A stretch of DNA of 64,000 bases from Rhodoplanes serenus (lineage in GTDB: Bacteria; Pseudomonadota; Alphaproteobacteria; Rhizobiales; Xanthobacteraceae): assembly GCA_945893145.1 (NCBI GenBank), contig CAMDDZ010000017.1:17283-81282 (forward strand). The letters are read 5' to 3'. Both the position numbers and the translations under genes were made by a program. Shown here piece by piece: positions 53,895 to 63,829 of the stretch. The stretch's first letter is position 1. Every line of letters starts with the position of its first letter. The notes below the pieces were generated by a model. That model was not told the origin of the DNA. It worked only from the letters and a program-made list of their open reading frames with translations, and ran no database searches.

Positions 53895-55649
53895 ATGGAC
53901 GAGAAAGTCAAAAACTACGCCGGCTGGCAATCCGACGTCATTGTCGACCTGATCCAGCGCTACGATTTCCCTCACATCACGCTCAATCCCGGCGCGAGCT
54001 TCCGCGGTCTGCACGATTCGCTGGTCAACTACGGCGACAACAAGCCGCCGATGATGTTGTGCAACCACGAAGAAATCGCGGTGCAGATCGCGCATGGCTA
54101 CGCCAAGGCGACCGGCAAGCCGATGGCGGTGATCCTGCACAATCTGGTCGGCCTGCTGCACGCCTGCATGGCGATCTACTACGCCTATCTCGACCGCGTG
54201 CCGATCTTCATCATGGGCGCCACCGGCCCGATGGATGAGGCCAAGCGCCGGCCGCACATCGACTGGACCCACACCGCGCTGGTGCAGGGCAATGCGGTGC
54301 GCGACTACACCAAATGGGATTACCAGCCGACGTCGATCGACGGCGTGCCGGAGTCATTTGCGCGCGCCTATTCGATCATGATGACGGAGCCGAAAGGCCC
54401 GATCTACATGTGCTACGACGCGGCGCTCCAGGAGGCGCCGAAGACGCACGAGGTGCCGCTGCCGCCGCCGGGCGCCGTCGTAACCCCCTCACCAATGGCG
54501 CCCGACCCGCGCGCCATCGAGGCGATCGCCGACAAGCTGCTCAAGGCCGAGCATCCGATGCTGTTGCCGGAATATGCCGGACGGCGTGCCGGCGGGTTCG
54601 AGAGCATTGTGGAGCTGGCTGAGCTCACGGGTTCGGCAGTCTGGGACATCAACAACGCGCTCAACTTTCCCAACAAACATCCTTTGTGCCTGAGCATGGA
54701 CAAGGAGTCGCTCAAGCACACCGACCTGATCGTCGGCCTCGACGTCAAGGATTGGGAGAAGCAGCTTGTCGAGCTCAACAGCGCCAAGCGGATCAGGGAA
54801 TCGCTGCCGCCAGAGAATTGCGACTACGTCGAGATCGGCTTCGCCGAACTCGGCATCAGCAAATGGGCGATGGACTATTGCCGCATGCAGCCGTGCTCGG
54901 TGCGGGCGCTGGGCGACACGCAGATCGGCATTCCGGAGCTGACCCGCGCGTGCCGGGAGCGCATCGCGGCGAGCCCGACACTTCAGAACAAGATCGCAGC
55001 CCGCAAGGTTGCGATCGGCAAACGCCACGACCAGGTCTGGGCCAAGTGGCAGGAGGAATCGCGCAAGGACTGGGACGCCTCGCCGATCACGTTCTCGCGT
55101 CTGGCGATGGAGGTGTGGGACGTCATCAAAGACGAGGACTGGGTACTCACCGCCAACGAACTGAAGCACCAGGTGCGCAAGCTGTGGGACTTCGACAGGC
55201 CGTACCGCCATCCTGGCGTCGAGCTTGGTACCTCGACGCAGATCGGCATCTCGCTCGGCGTTGCGCTGGCGCATCGCGACAAGAAGCGCGTCGTCGTCAA
55301 TATCCAGCCCGACGGCGATCTGATGTTCGACGCCGGCGCGCTCTGGATCGCCGCCAAGTACCAGATTCCGATGCTGGTGGTGATGCACAACAACCGTGCC
55401 TACTACAACGACTGGGCGCACCAGATTCGCATGGCGCAGGTGCGCGGCACGGACGAGACCAAGGCGCACATCGGCATGGACCTGTTCGGCCCGGAGCCGG
55501 ACTTCGGCGCGCTGGCGCGTTCGATGGGTTGCTACGGCGAAGGGCCGATCGACAAGCCCGCCGACGTGGGGCCTGCGCTGCGGCGCGCGCTCGCCGAGGT
55601 GAAGAAGGGGCGCCTGGCGCTGGTCGATACGATCACGCAGCACCGGTAA
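53895..55649 (+). CDS. Thiamine-diphosphate-dependent enzyme (acetolactate synthase/benzoylformate decarboxylase-like)
   Basis: 584 residues with three ThDP-family domains. The cofactor-activating Glu lies in NHEEIAVQIAHGYA (about residue 59-60) and the ThDP/Mg site is the variant PDGDLMFDAGALW with HNNRAYYND 20 residues on (GDL for GDG). The substrate is unknown: decarboxylase, carboligase or lyase. It follows receptor 7 in an apparent two-gene unit; the operator-like motif is upstream of the receptor. Confidence 0.9.
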   Translation: MDEKVKNYAGWQSDVIVDLIQRYDFPHITLNPGASFRGLHDSLVNYGDNKPPMMLCNHEEIAVQIAHGYAKATGKPMAVILHNLVGLLHACMAIYYAYLDRVPIFIMGATGPMDEAKRRPHIDWTHTALVQGNAVRDYTKWDYQPTSIDGVPESFARAYSIMMTEPKGPIYMCYDAALQEAPKTHEVPLPPPGAVVTPSPMAPDPRAIEAIADKLLKAEHPMLLPEYAGRRAGGFESIVELAELTGSAVWDINNALNFPNKHPLCLSMDKESLKHTDLIVGLDVKDWEKQLVELNSAKRIRESLPPENCDYVEIGFAELGISKWAMDYCRMQPCSVRALGDTQIGIPELTRACRERIAASPTLQNKIAARKVAIGKRHDQVWAKWQEESRKDWDASPITFSRLAMEVWDVIKDEDWVLTANELKHQVRKLWDFDRPYRHPGVELGTSTQIGISLGVALAHRDKKRVVVNIQPDGDLMFDAGALWIAAKYQIPMLVVMHNNRAYYNDWAHQIRMAQVRGTDETKAHIGMDLFGPEPDFGALARSMGCYGEGPIDKPADVGPALRRALAEVKKGRLALVDTITQHR

Positions 55650-55829
55650 CGGCGCGGCGTTTGCGGATTCGGATCAAGTTTACTCGGAATTGCAAAAGTT
55701 CGCGTCGACGATCGTCGAAGGCGCAGAAACAAGCCCCGGTCTTCACAGCCAGGATCTCCGTGTCACGCTGGGGCTCAGACAACATCCCGGCGCCGGGAAA
55801 CCAACAGCCACTCACTGCACAATAATAAA

Positions 55830-55859
55830 AACCCCGGCCGTTGCTCGTCGGCCGGGGTT
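55830..55859 (-). terminator. Intrinsic terminator facing the minus strand
   Basis: Stem AACCCCGGCCG (55830-55840) pairs perfectly with CGGCCGGGGTT (55849-55859). On the minus strand it is followed by TTTTATTATT; the plus strand has no T-run after it. It is thus a classical Rho-independent terminator for a transcript entering from the right, though no gene on that strand is evident. Confidence 0.7.
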
Positions 55860-56075
55860 GTCAGCTCAGGAGTTCCGGTCGGGTTCCCTCGTCCGGCAAC
55901 CGCAACGATAGCGGCGCATCATTAGCAATCCGTCACTTGAAGGCAGCATCGATCCGCACGGCACGATCGCGACGACGCTCACAAGAAGAGGCCGCGCTCG
56001 CTGTCGCGACAAACGTAAGGGATTCCCTGACGTATCGGGCATTTGAGGACGACGGGAACTCACCGGTATGGCTGA

Positions 56076-56212
56076 GCGCTAGCGCACTCGGAGGCGCGTC
56101 AGGCCTTCCGCACGATGCTCATCCAGAACGAACGGAACACCTCCGAGTACTTTGTCGACCGCACCGAATTCCTCGAAGTCCTTTTCGGGATCGATGCTGC
56201 GTCGCCGAGGTA
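56076..56212 (+). pseudogene. Possible short coding remnant, unrecognised
   Basis: A plus-strand frame just after a stop reads, in its middle, RTMLIQNERNTSEYFVDRTE and FLEVLFGIDAASPR before a stop at 56212. Third-codon positions are overwhelmingly G or C, as in real genes here, which is not true of the flanks. No start or domain is obvious, so it may be the 3' end of a decayed gene or a very short ORF from ATG 56115. Confidence 0.3.
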
Positions 56213-56532
56213 AGTAGCTTGACGGAAAGCTGGAACAGCGGCCGGAACCGGCCAGTCATTCGATCCAGGTAGTATTTTGGCTCTCAAGCAAACATTGCGT
56301 GTGTCGACGGCGACGACCGGTGCCGGACACGGCTGGAGATCCAGGCTGGCGCAGACACCGTGCCTCTGGCCGACAGCCTAAATATGGTGCGGCGGCGACG
56401 GCCTTGGCCGCCGCCGCGATCGCACATAACTCAGCGAACCTTGCCGGGATTTCACTCGATTTTTGAGTGCTCACTGCTATATACAGCCCTAGGTGCGACA
56501 TTTCGCTGCGGTTCTCTGGGGGGAGACGCGAC

Positions 56533-57780
56533 GTGCTGAAAAAGTTGTTCCGCTCCCCTGTTTGGGAGCGGATGCCGCTGACCCGTACCCAGGTTGTTGC
56601 CGTCGCCGGCATCGTCGTGCTGGCGGGAGGCGGCGCGCTGTTCTTTCTGCGCGGCCACGATCCCAAGCCCATCGAAGCATCCAGCCAATCCAAACGCTTG
56701 CAGCGGTACCAACCGACCGAAGCGCAATGGAAGACGCTCTCCGTCGAAACCGTGGCGTCACAGGTGTTTCGCGCCGAGCACGTCACCGAAGGCAAGATCG
56801 CGGTCGATGAGGATCGCGCGACGCCGATCTTCTCGCCCTACGCCGGTCGCGTTACCAAGCTCCTGGTCAAACCGGGCGATGACGTGCAGCGCGGCCAGCC
56901 GCTGTTCGTGGTCGAAGCTACCGACATGGTGCAAACGCAGAACGATTTCATCGGTGCGCTGACCGCGATGAACAAGGCGCGCTCGCGGCTCAATCTCGCG
57001 CAGATCATCGAGAAACGGAATCGCGACCTCTATGAAGGCAAGGCCGTCGCGCTCAAGGAATTGCAGAACGCGCAGGCCGAGCTGACCGGAGCACAGAACG
57101 ACATGCGCTCCGCCGAGGTCGCACTCGAAGCCTCGCGCAACCGGCTCCGCATTCTCGGCCGCAGCGACACGGAAATCGCGGCCTTCGAGCAGAAGGGCAC
57201 CATCAGCGCCGAGACGACGATCTCCGCGCCGATCGCCGGCACCATCGTGCAGCGTAAGGTCGGCCCCGGACAATACGTCAGCAGCGGCTCAAGCGATCCG
57301 GTGTTCGTGATCGGCGATCTCTCGACGGTCTGGCTTCTGGCCTATGTGCGCGAAAGCGAAGCGCCGAACGTGCGCACGGGCCAGGCCGCGCAATTCACCG
57401 TGCTGGCTTATCCGAGCGAGACGTTCCCAGCCAATATCGCGTACGTCGCCACGGCGGTCGATCCCAATACACGGCGGCTCCTGGTGCGAGCGACCGTCAA
57501 CAACGCGCGTGGCCTGCTCAAGCCGGAGATGTTCGCCAACGTGACGATCCTCACCGGCAAAGACGACGCAGCGCCGGCCATTCCGCGCGAAGCCGTGCTT
57601 TACGAAGGGGATTCGAAACGCGCGTGGGTCATGAACCCTGACCGCTCCATCGAGTTGCGGCAGATCAAAACCGGATTGCTCAGCGGACGGATGCTTCAAG
57701 TCACCGAAGGTCTGAAGATTGGCGACAATGTCATTACGCGCGGCAGCCTGTTCATCGACCGGGCGGCGGCTGGCAGCTGA
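56533..57780 (+). CDS. RND efflux periplasmic adaptor 1 (CusB/CzcB-like)
   Basis: About 415 residues from GTG 56533 (strong GGGGGGAG upstream). One N-terminal membrane anchor (TQVVAVAGIVVLAGGGALFF), then lipoyl-like half (IFSPYAGRVTKLLVKPGDDV), helical hairpin (about 140-200) and barrel domains. It bridges inner-membrane pump and outer-membrane channel. First of three efflux genes; paralogous to the next gene. Confidence 0.92.
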   Translation: MLKKLFRSPVWERMPLTRTQVVAVAGIVVLAGGGALFFLRGHDPKPIEASSQSKRLQRYQPTEAQWKTLSVETVASQVFRAEHVTEGKIAVDEDRATPIFSPYAGRVTKLLVKPGDDVQRGQPLFVVEATDMVQTQNDFIGALTAMNKARSRLNLAQIIEKRNRDLYEGKAVALKELQNAQAELTGAQNDMRSAEVALEASRNRLRILGRSDTEIAAFEQKGTISAETTISAPIAGTIVQRKVGPGQYVSSGSSDPVFVIGDLSTVWLLAYVRESEAPNVRTGQAAQFTVLAYPSETFPANIAYVATAVDPNTRRLLVRATVNNARGLLKPEMFANVTILTGKDDAAPAIPREAVLYEGDSKRAWVMNPDRSIELRQIKTGLLSGRMLQVTEGLKIGDNVITRGSLFIDRAAAGS

Positions 57781-57810
57781 TCATTTGGGCAACGGGTTCA
57801 AGCAAACGCC

Positions 57811-59013
57811 ATGAATGCCGCGTCGAAGCCCCGCAGGTTCACGCTCAATTGGTCCGCGGCATTGCTGCTTGCGGCAGCCGGATGCTGTTGCGTGCTGACT
57901 GCCGCCCGGGCCGCGCCGGACTCCCAGAAGAACGGCGACCAAATCCGCGTCACGTTGGACCAGATGCACCAGCTCAACGTCGTTCCCGTGGTGACGCATC
58001 CGTTCCGGGCGCAAAAGCTCGCCATCGGTCAGATCGCCTACAACGAAGACACCAGCACCATCGTGTTGACGCCGTTCGCCGGGCGGGTCACTCGGCTGAC
58101 CGCCAAGATCGGCGATCAGGTCAAGCGCGGCGATCCGCTGTTCGAGATCGACAGCCCGGAGGTGGTGCAGCCGCAGAACGATTTCATCGCCGCCATCACT
58201 GCCGTGAACAAGGCAAAATCGCAGCTCGGCCTTGCCCAGATCGTCGAGAAGCGGACCAAGGGTCTCTACGAGGACAAAGCTGGCCCGCTCAAGGAATGGC
58301 AGGTGGCGCAGGCGGCGCTGATCGCCGCCGAGAACGATATGCGATTGGCCGCAACGACGCTTGAGGCAGTGCGCAACCGGCTGCGCATCCTCGGCCGCAC
58401 CGAAGATCAGATCTCCGCCTTGGAAAACCGCGGCGAGATCGTCCGCGCCACCCCGATCTACGCACCAATCGCCGGCACCGTGATCACCCGCAAGGTCGGA
58501 CCGGGGCAGTATGTGCGCAGTGACTCGAACGAGGCGCTCTATACCATCGCGGATCTCTCGACCATGTGGCTCAAGGCGTTCGTGCCCGAGACCGACATTC
58601 CTTTTGTCCGGGTCGGCCAGGAGGTCGAGGTCCGGGTGATGGCGCTGCCCGATCGGCTGTTCAAGGCGCATATCACCGTCATCGCCTCGGCCTCGAATGC
58701 GGCAACGCGGCGCGTGGTGGTGCAATCGGAAGTGCCCAACCCCGGCGGCGTGCTCAAGGCGGAGATGTTCGCCACCTTCAAAATCACTGCCGGCCCGGAC
58801 ATGCCATCGCCGGCCGTGCCAATAGAAGCCGTCATCCGCGAGCGCGACCTTAACACGGTGTGGGTCCAGGTCTCGCCCATGGTGTTCGAGCGCCGTAAGG
58901 TGACGATCGGGTTGGAACAGGAAGGCCGTGTGCAAATCCGTGACGGCCTCCGCCCTGACGAGCACGTCGTGGCGCGCGGCGCCATTTTCGTGGACAACGA
59001 GTGGCGGCAATGA
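57811..59013 (+). CDS. RND efflux periplasmic adaptor 2 (CusB/CzcB-like)
   Basis: 400 residues with a signal peptide rich in Cys/Ala (AAAGCCCVL, possibly a lipobox), then VLTPFAGRVTRLTAKIGDQV and the same hairpin and barrel domains as adaptor 1. Many segments align (RNRLRILGR; KVGPGQYV), so the pair is a gene duplication. Having two adaptors for one pump suggests a heteromeric periplasmic assembly. Confidence 0.92.
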   Translation: MNAASKPRRFTLNWSAALLLAAAGCCCVLTAARAAPDSQKNGDQIRVTLDQMHQLNVVPVVTHPFRAQKLAIGQIAYNEDTSTIVLTPFAGRVTRLTAKIGDQVKRGDPLFEIDSPEVVQPQNDFIAAITAVNKAKSQLGLAQIVEKRTKGLYEDKAGPLKEWQVAQAALIAAENDMRLAATTLEAVRNRLRILGRTEDQISALENRGEIVRATPIYAPIAGTVITRKVGPGQYVRSDSNEALYTIADLSTMWLKAFVPETDIPFVRVGQEVEVRVMALPDRLFKAHITVIASASNAATRRVVVQSEVPNPGGVLKAEMFATFKITAGPDMPSPAVPIEAVIRERDLNTVWVQVSPMVFERRKVTIGLEQEGRVQIRDGLRPDEHVVARGAIFVDNEWRQ

Positions 59014-59037
59014 CCCGGCCCGAACATCGGTGCTCTC

Positions 59038-62000
59038 GTGCTTCGTAGCCTGATCGCGTTCTGCCTCGCGCGGCGGCCGCTGGTGCTGATCTCGTTTGGC
59101 GTGTTCCTTGGCGTCGGCTATTTCGCCTTCACGACCCTCAACATCGAAGCCTATCCCGATCCAGCGCCGCCGATCATCGAGATCATCGCGCAGCGCTCCG
59201 GTCAATCGCCGGAGGAGATGGAGCGCTACGTCACGATCCCGATCGAGATTGCGGTCGCCAGTACGCCCGGCCTGCGCTTCATTCGATCGAACACGGTCTA
59301 TGGCCTGAGCTTCATTCGGCTGCAATTCGAGTACGGCCGCGATTATTATTTCGTGCGCCAGCAGACCATCAACCGGCTAAAGGACGCCGAGCTTCCGCAA
59401 GGCGTGCAGCCGGTGATCTCTCCCGCCGGCACCATCAGCGAAATCTTCCGGTACGAGCTGCGCGGCCCGGCCGGCATGGACGTCATGCAGCTCAAGACGC
59501 TGCAAGACTGGGTGGTGGAGCGGCGGCTGCGCATCGTGCCGGGCGTCGCCGACGTGCTGGTGCTTGGCGGCAAGACCAAGGAATACCAGGTCGAGATCGA
59601 CCTCAATCGGATGATGGCTCACGGCCTGACGCTGCCGCAGGTCATCAGCGCCATCTCCACCAGCAACACCAACGTCGGCGGCCGCACGCTTGCCATCGGC
59701 GAACAGTCGGTCAACGTGCGCGGCGTCGGCGTCCTGCAAACGACCGACGACATCGGCAACATCGTGCTGACGCAGCAGGGCGGCGTGCCGGTGTTGCTGT
59801 CTGACGTGGCGAAAGTCCAGATCGGCTTCATGCCGCGGCTCGGCATCGCCGGACGCGACGACACCACCGATATCGTCACTGGCATCGTGCTGATGCAGAA
59901 GTTCGAACGCACCATGGAGGTGGTGCAACGCGTCCGCGCCGCGGTGCAGCGGCTCAACACCGACGGCAGCCTACCGCCCGGCGTTCACATCGACGCGTTC
60001 TATGATCGCGGCGACCTGGTCGGGATCACCGTGAACACCGTGTTGCACAATATGCTGTTCGGCATCGCGCTGATCTTTCTGATCCAGTGGATGTTCCTCG
60101 GCGATCTGCGGTGTGCGCTGATCGTGGCCTCGACCATTCCGGTCGCGCTGTTCCTCGCCGTCATGATCACGGTGCTGCGCGGTGAATCCGCCAACCTTCT
60201 CTCCATTGGAGCCATCGATCTGGGCATCATTGTCGATGCCACCGTCATCATGGTGGAGAACATCTTCCGCCATCTGGCGCACCATGTTCGCCGCGAGTTG
60301 GCCGACAAGGAAGCGCGCCTGACCGACAAGTTGCACCGCATCCTCGCCGCCGCGGTCGAGGTCGATAAGGCGATCTTTTTCTCGGTCGCCATCACCATCG
60401 CGGCGTTCCTTCCGCTGTTCACCATGCAGGGCGTGGAGGGCCAGATTTTCGGCCCGATGGCGCGCACCTATGCCTACGCGCTGATCGGCGCCGTGATCGC
60501 GACTTTCACCATCACGCCGGTGATGTCCTCGATCCTGCTACCGGAGCACGTCAAGGAGGTCGAGACCGCCGTGGTGCGCGTCATTCGGCGCACCTACCTG
60601 TTCCTGCTGTCGCGGGCGGTGAGGCGCGCTCGTATCGCAGCGCTCATCGGGGTCGGCTTTCTGCTGATCTGCGGCCTGCTCGGAATTCGGCTCGGCAGCG
60701 AATTCCTGCCGAAGTTGGAAGAAGGCAACATGTGGATTCGCGCCGTGATGCCGCCGACCATCACGCTCGAAGCCGGCATGGATACGGTGGCACGCATTCG
60801 CAAGGCGATCAAAAGCTATGCGCCGGTGCAGACCGTATTCTCCGAGCAGGGCCGCGGCGACGACGGCACCGATCCCGACGGCTCGTTCCTTGCCGAATTC
60901 TTCGTGCCGCTGAAGCCGGCCGACGAATGGCCGAAGGGCCTCACCAAAGAGGCCCTGGTCAAGCAGATCGGCGAACACCTCAATCGCGAGTTCCTCGGCA
61001 TCGACTTCAACTTCTCGCAGTACATCCAGGACAATATCGAGGAGGCGGTGTCCGGCGTGAAGGGCGAGAACTCGGTCAAGATTTTCGGCCGTGACCTGAA
61101 CGAGTTGGAACGGCTGTCGCGCTCTTTGAAAACCGAGATTGGCGAAGTGACTGGGGTGCAAGATCCGGCTGCCTTTACGCTGCTCGGCCAGCCCAATCTC
61201 GTGATCCGTATCGATCGTGCCAAGGCGGCGCGCTATGGCTTTTCGGTCGGCGACATCAATGCCGTGATCCAGGCCGCGATCGGCGGCCAGGAGGTTACGC
61301 GGGTCTATGAAGGCGAGATGAACTTTGGATTGACCGTGCGCTTCGCGCCGGAATATCGCATGAGCGTCGATGCGATCCGCACCATTCCGGTGGCGCTGCC
61401 GAACAACGACCCCAAGGCGCCGACCGCCTATATCGCGCTCGGCGATCTCGGCGAAGTGAAGCTCGAAACCGGCGCGGCCTATATTTATCGCGAAAACAGC
61501 CAGCGCTTCGTCCCGCTGAAATACAGCGTGCGCGGCCGCGATCTTGGCTCGACCGTTGCCGAAGCGCAAAAACGCGTGGCGGAAAAAATCCCGCTGCCGG
61601 CCGGCTACCACATGGAATGGACCGGCGAGTTCGGCGCTCTGGTGGAAGCGCAGAAGCGGCTCGCCGTGATCGTGCCGCTCAGCCTGATGCTGATCATCAT
61701 GCTGCTCTACAGCCTGTTCAACTCCGTGCGTGACAGCCTGCTGGCGCTATCTGGCATTCCATTCGCGGTGGCGGGCGGCGTGCTCGGCCTCACCTTCGCC
61801 GGATTGAATTTCAGCGTGTCGGCCGCCGTCGGATTCATCTCGCTGTTCGGCGTATCCGCCATGGATGGCATCCTGCTGGTGTCCTACATCCGCCGTGACC
61901 TGGAAGAGGGCATGGGCACCGAACAGTCGATTCTGCGCGCCGCCGAAACACGGATGCGGCAGGTGTTCATGACCGGCCTATCGGCCTGCATCGGCCTCGT

Positions 62001-62193
62001 GCCCGCCGCGCTCTCGAACGGCATCGGCTCGCAGGTGCAGCAGCCGCTCGCCTGCGTCATCGTCGGCGGCATGCTGCTGTCGCCGATCTGCAGCCTGCTC
62101 ATCATTCCGACGCTGGCGCGGCTGTTCATGCCAAATGTCGAGCCGAGCGGCAGCCATGCATTGCCGGCCGCGCCACCGGCACCGCAGCACTGA
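59038..62193 (+). CDS. RND efflux pump, heavy-metal-efflux (CzcA/CusA)-like
   Basis: 1051 residues from GTG 59038, two halves of one plus five helices each and two large periplasmic loops. The proton-relay helix reads SIGAIDLGIIVDATVIMVEN, keeping the two Asp and the Glu of CzcA-type pumps, though the usual D-G is D-A. Length and GTISEIFRYEL fit the HME family; substrate (metal or organic) is not decided by sequence here. Partner adaptors upstream; TolC-type protein converges downstream. Confidence 0.92.
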   Translation: MLRSLIAFCLARRPLVLISFGVFLGVGYFAFTTLNIEAYPDPAPPIIEIIAQRSGQSPEEMERYVTIPIEIAVASTPGLRFIRSNTVYGLSFIRLQFEYGRDYYFVRQQTINRLKDAELPQGVQPVISPAGTISEIFRYELRGPAGMDVMQLKTLQDWVVERRLRIVPGVADVLVLGGKTKEYQVEIDLNRMMAHGLTLPQVISAISTSNTNVGGRTLAIGEQSVNVRGVGVLQTTDDIGNIVLTQQGGVPVLLSDVAKVQIGFMPRLGIAGRDDTTDIVTGIVLMQKFERTMEVVQRVRAAVQRLNTDGSLPPGVHIDAFYDRGDLVGITVNTVLHNMLFGIALIFLIQWMFLGDLRCALIVASTIPVALFLAVMITVLRGESANLLSIGAIDLGIIVDATVIMVENIFRHLAHHVRRELADKEARLTDKLHRILAAAVEVDKAIFFSVAITIAAFLPLFTMQGVEGQIFGPMARTYAYALIGAVIATFTITPVMSSILLPEHVKEVETAVVRVIRRTYLFLLSRAVRRARIAALIGVGFLLICGLLGIRLGSEFLPKLEEGNMWIRAVMPPTITLEAGMDTVARIRKAIKSYAPVQTVFSEQGRGDDGTDPDGSFLAEFFVPLKPADEWPKGLTKEALVKQIGEHLNREFLGIDFNFSQYIQDNIEEAVSGVKGENSVKIFGRDLNELERLSRSLKTEIGEVTGVQDPAAFTLLGQPNLVIRIDRAKAARYGFSVGDINAVIQAAIGGQEVTRVYEGEMNFGLTVRFAPEYRMSVDAIRTIPVALPNNDPKAPTAYIALGDLGEVKLETGAAYIYRENSQRFVPLKYSVRGRDLGSTVAEAQKRVAEKIPLPAGYHMEWTGEFGALVEAQKRLAVIVPLSLMLIIMLLYSLFNSVRDSLLALSGIPFAVAGGVLGLTFAGLNFSVSAAVGFISLFGVSAMDGILLVSYIRRDLEEGMGTEQSILRAAETRMRQVFMTGLSACIGLVPAALSNGIGSQVQQPLACVIVGGMLLSPICSLLIIPTLARLFMPNVEPSGSHALPAAPPAPQH

Positions 62194-62198
62194 CCGCG

Positions 62199-63641
62199 CT
62201 ACTGTCCGCTTGGCGTGCGCAGCCCAAACCAGGCGTCGCGCACCTGGTAGTAATGCAGCGCTGGATCGTAGTCGGGTGTGTCGAGACCAAGGCGCTTGTG
62301 ATCGAGCCGCCCCATCGCTGAGAGCAACGTGTAAGACGCCACCACGCGGTCGCGCTGCGCCTGGATCAGCCGAGACTTTGCGGCGGTGAGATCCTGCAAC
62401 GAATTGAGCACATCGAGCGTGGTGCGCGAGCCAGCGCGAGCCTCGCGCTGCACGCCTTCCAGCGCAAGCGTTGCGGCCCGCACTTCGGCCTCGGAGGCGC
62501 GCACGCCGACGCGCGCGCCTTCGTTGGTCGCCCACGCCGCCGTCACGGCGAGATCGATCTGCATGCGCGCGCGGTCGAGTTGGATGCGAACCTGGGTGAG
62601 CGTCTCCTTGGCCTGCCGGATTTGCGAGACCGCAAGACCGCCGTCATAAATCGGAATGTTGCTGGTGCCGATGACCGAGGCGATGTCCTGGCGCGTGGTG
62701 CCAAGCGTGGTGTCGGTGTTGACGTTGCGCGAAACCGAACCTTGAACACCGAGCGTTGGGAACAGCGCGGCCTCCGTAATCTTGATCGAGGATTGCGCAG
62801 CATCCACGTCGTGCATCGCACCGACGATGGACGGATGCTCGCGCCGACCCACTGCGATCGCCTGATCGCGGAGACCGGGTAGGAGCTGATCGAGCGGTGT
62901 GCCGGGGACCAAATGCCCGGGCGCGAGCCCGACAACCTGTTGGTAGGTCGCGCGCGCCACGGCAAGCGAAACTTCGGCGGCATTGAGATCGGCGAGGCCG
63001 CGGCTCAGCCGTGCTTCGGCTTGCGCGACGTCGGTTGGCGTGACGTCACCGGCGCGCTGGCGCAATTGCGTGGCGGAGAGCGTCTCGCGCAAGAAATTCA
63101 CGCTGGCGCGCTGCGCCTCCACCAGCGACTGCCCGGCATAGACCGATGTGTAGGCCGTGACGACGTCGAGAAAAACACCCTGCTCGATATTGCGAAGCGC
63201 CTCGCGGCCGGATCGCACCTGCGACTCGGCCTGCCGCACCGTGTTGGCGGTCTTGAAGCCGTCGAGCAACGTCTTGCTGACCGTCACGGCCGCGCTCCAG
63301 GGGCGAAGCTGGGCGGACTGAACCGTGCTGTCGGGCAAGAGATTGCGAACGCCCAGCAAGCCGCCGGTCAGTTGTGCGGAAATCTGCGGCCGATAGTTGG
63401 CAAGGGCTTGCGGGACGCTTTCGTCGGTCGCCCGCTGGCGCGCCCGCTCGGCGTTGATCTGCGGATTGTTCTGATAGGCGAAGGATAATGCCGCCGCGAG
63501 CGTTTCAGCCCGAGCCGATGGGTTTGCCACGATGAGGAGAAACAAGGCGCAGAGCAAAACCCGGCCAAGGAGCCGCGCGGCAACCGCCGTCCCTTCCGGG
63601 CCGACAGCAGCCCGAAACGCAGCACTGTCCGGTACCCACAT
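62199..63641 (-). CDS. TolC-family outer-membrane channel protein
   Basis: About 480 residues from ATG 63641. Signal peptide ending near ARAET, then the two TolC repeats with FAYQNNPQINAERARQRATD and QAKETLTQVRIQLDRARMQI, long helical hairpins and short strands. Its gene ends five bases from the RND pump gene, tail to tail; it is the likely outer-membrane partner though not in the same transcript. Confidence 0.93.
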   Translation of the reverse strand: MWVPDSAAFRAAVGPEGTAVAARLLGRVLLCALFLLIVANPSARAETLAAALSFAYQNNPQINAERARQRATDESVPQALANYRPQISAQLTGGLLGVRNLLPDSTVQSAQLRPWSAAVTVSKTLLDGFKTANTVRQAESQVRSGREALRNIEQGVFLDVVTAYTSVYAGQSLVEAQRASVNFLRETLSATQLRQRAGDVTPTDVAQAEARLSRGLADLNAAEVSLAVARATYQQVVGLAPGHLVPGTPLDQLLPGLRDQAIAVGRREHPSIVGAMHDVDAAQSSIKITEAALFPTLGVQGSVSRNVNTDTTLGTTRQDIASVIGTSNIPIYDGGLAVSQIRQAKETLTQVRIQLDRARMQIDLAVTAAWATNEGARVGVRASEAEVRAATLALEGVQREARAGSRTTLDVLNSLQDLTAAKSRLIQAQRDRVVASYTLLSAMGRLDHKRLGLDTPDYDPALHYYQVRDAWFGLRTPSGQ

Positions 63642-63829
63642 CACCCACACCACAACGCCCCGGCGTGGCCGGAGTATCCCAAACCGCCCGCCCGGCAGGC
63701 AACTGCGGGGCGGCCTTTTCGACCGCAATTTGCCCTCTGCGTTATTTCGGCAACGGTGGAGCGCGCGTGACGCCGGGACGCAAACGCGCGATAGTCCCAG
63801 CAATAACCAAATAGTAGCGGGAGGTATCC

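Larger units (their letters stand above)
55650..56532. other. Long intergenic region with no confident gene
   Basis: About 880 bases between the ThDP gene and the efflux adaptor. Open frames here do not look like genes. It holds a hairpin oriented for the minus strand (55830), a possible coding remnant (56076-56212) and a GC hairpin GCGGCGGC...GCCGCCGC near 56388-56417. GC content is lower and codon bias weaker than in flanking genes. Confidence 0.5.

Noticed and set aside
55841..56272. Plus-strand frame of about 143 codons in the large spacer
   Set aside because: Composition is Arg/Ser-rich, with no start context and no motif, and codon bias is weak compared with neighbours.
56256..56795. 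Minus-strand frame of about 179 codons before the efflux adaptor
   Set aside because: Half of it is antisense to the adaptor gene and no domain is seen.
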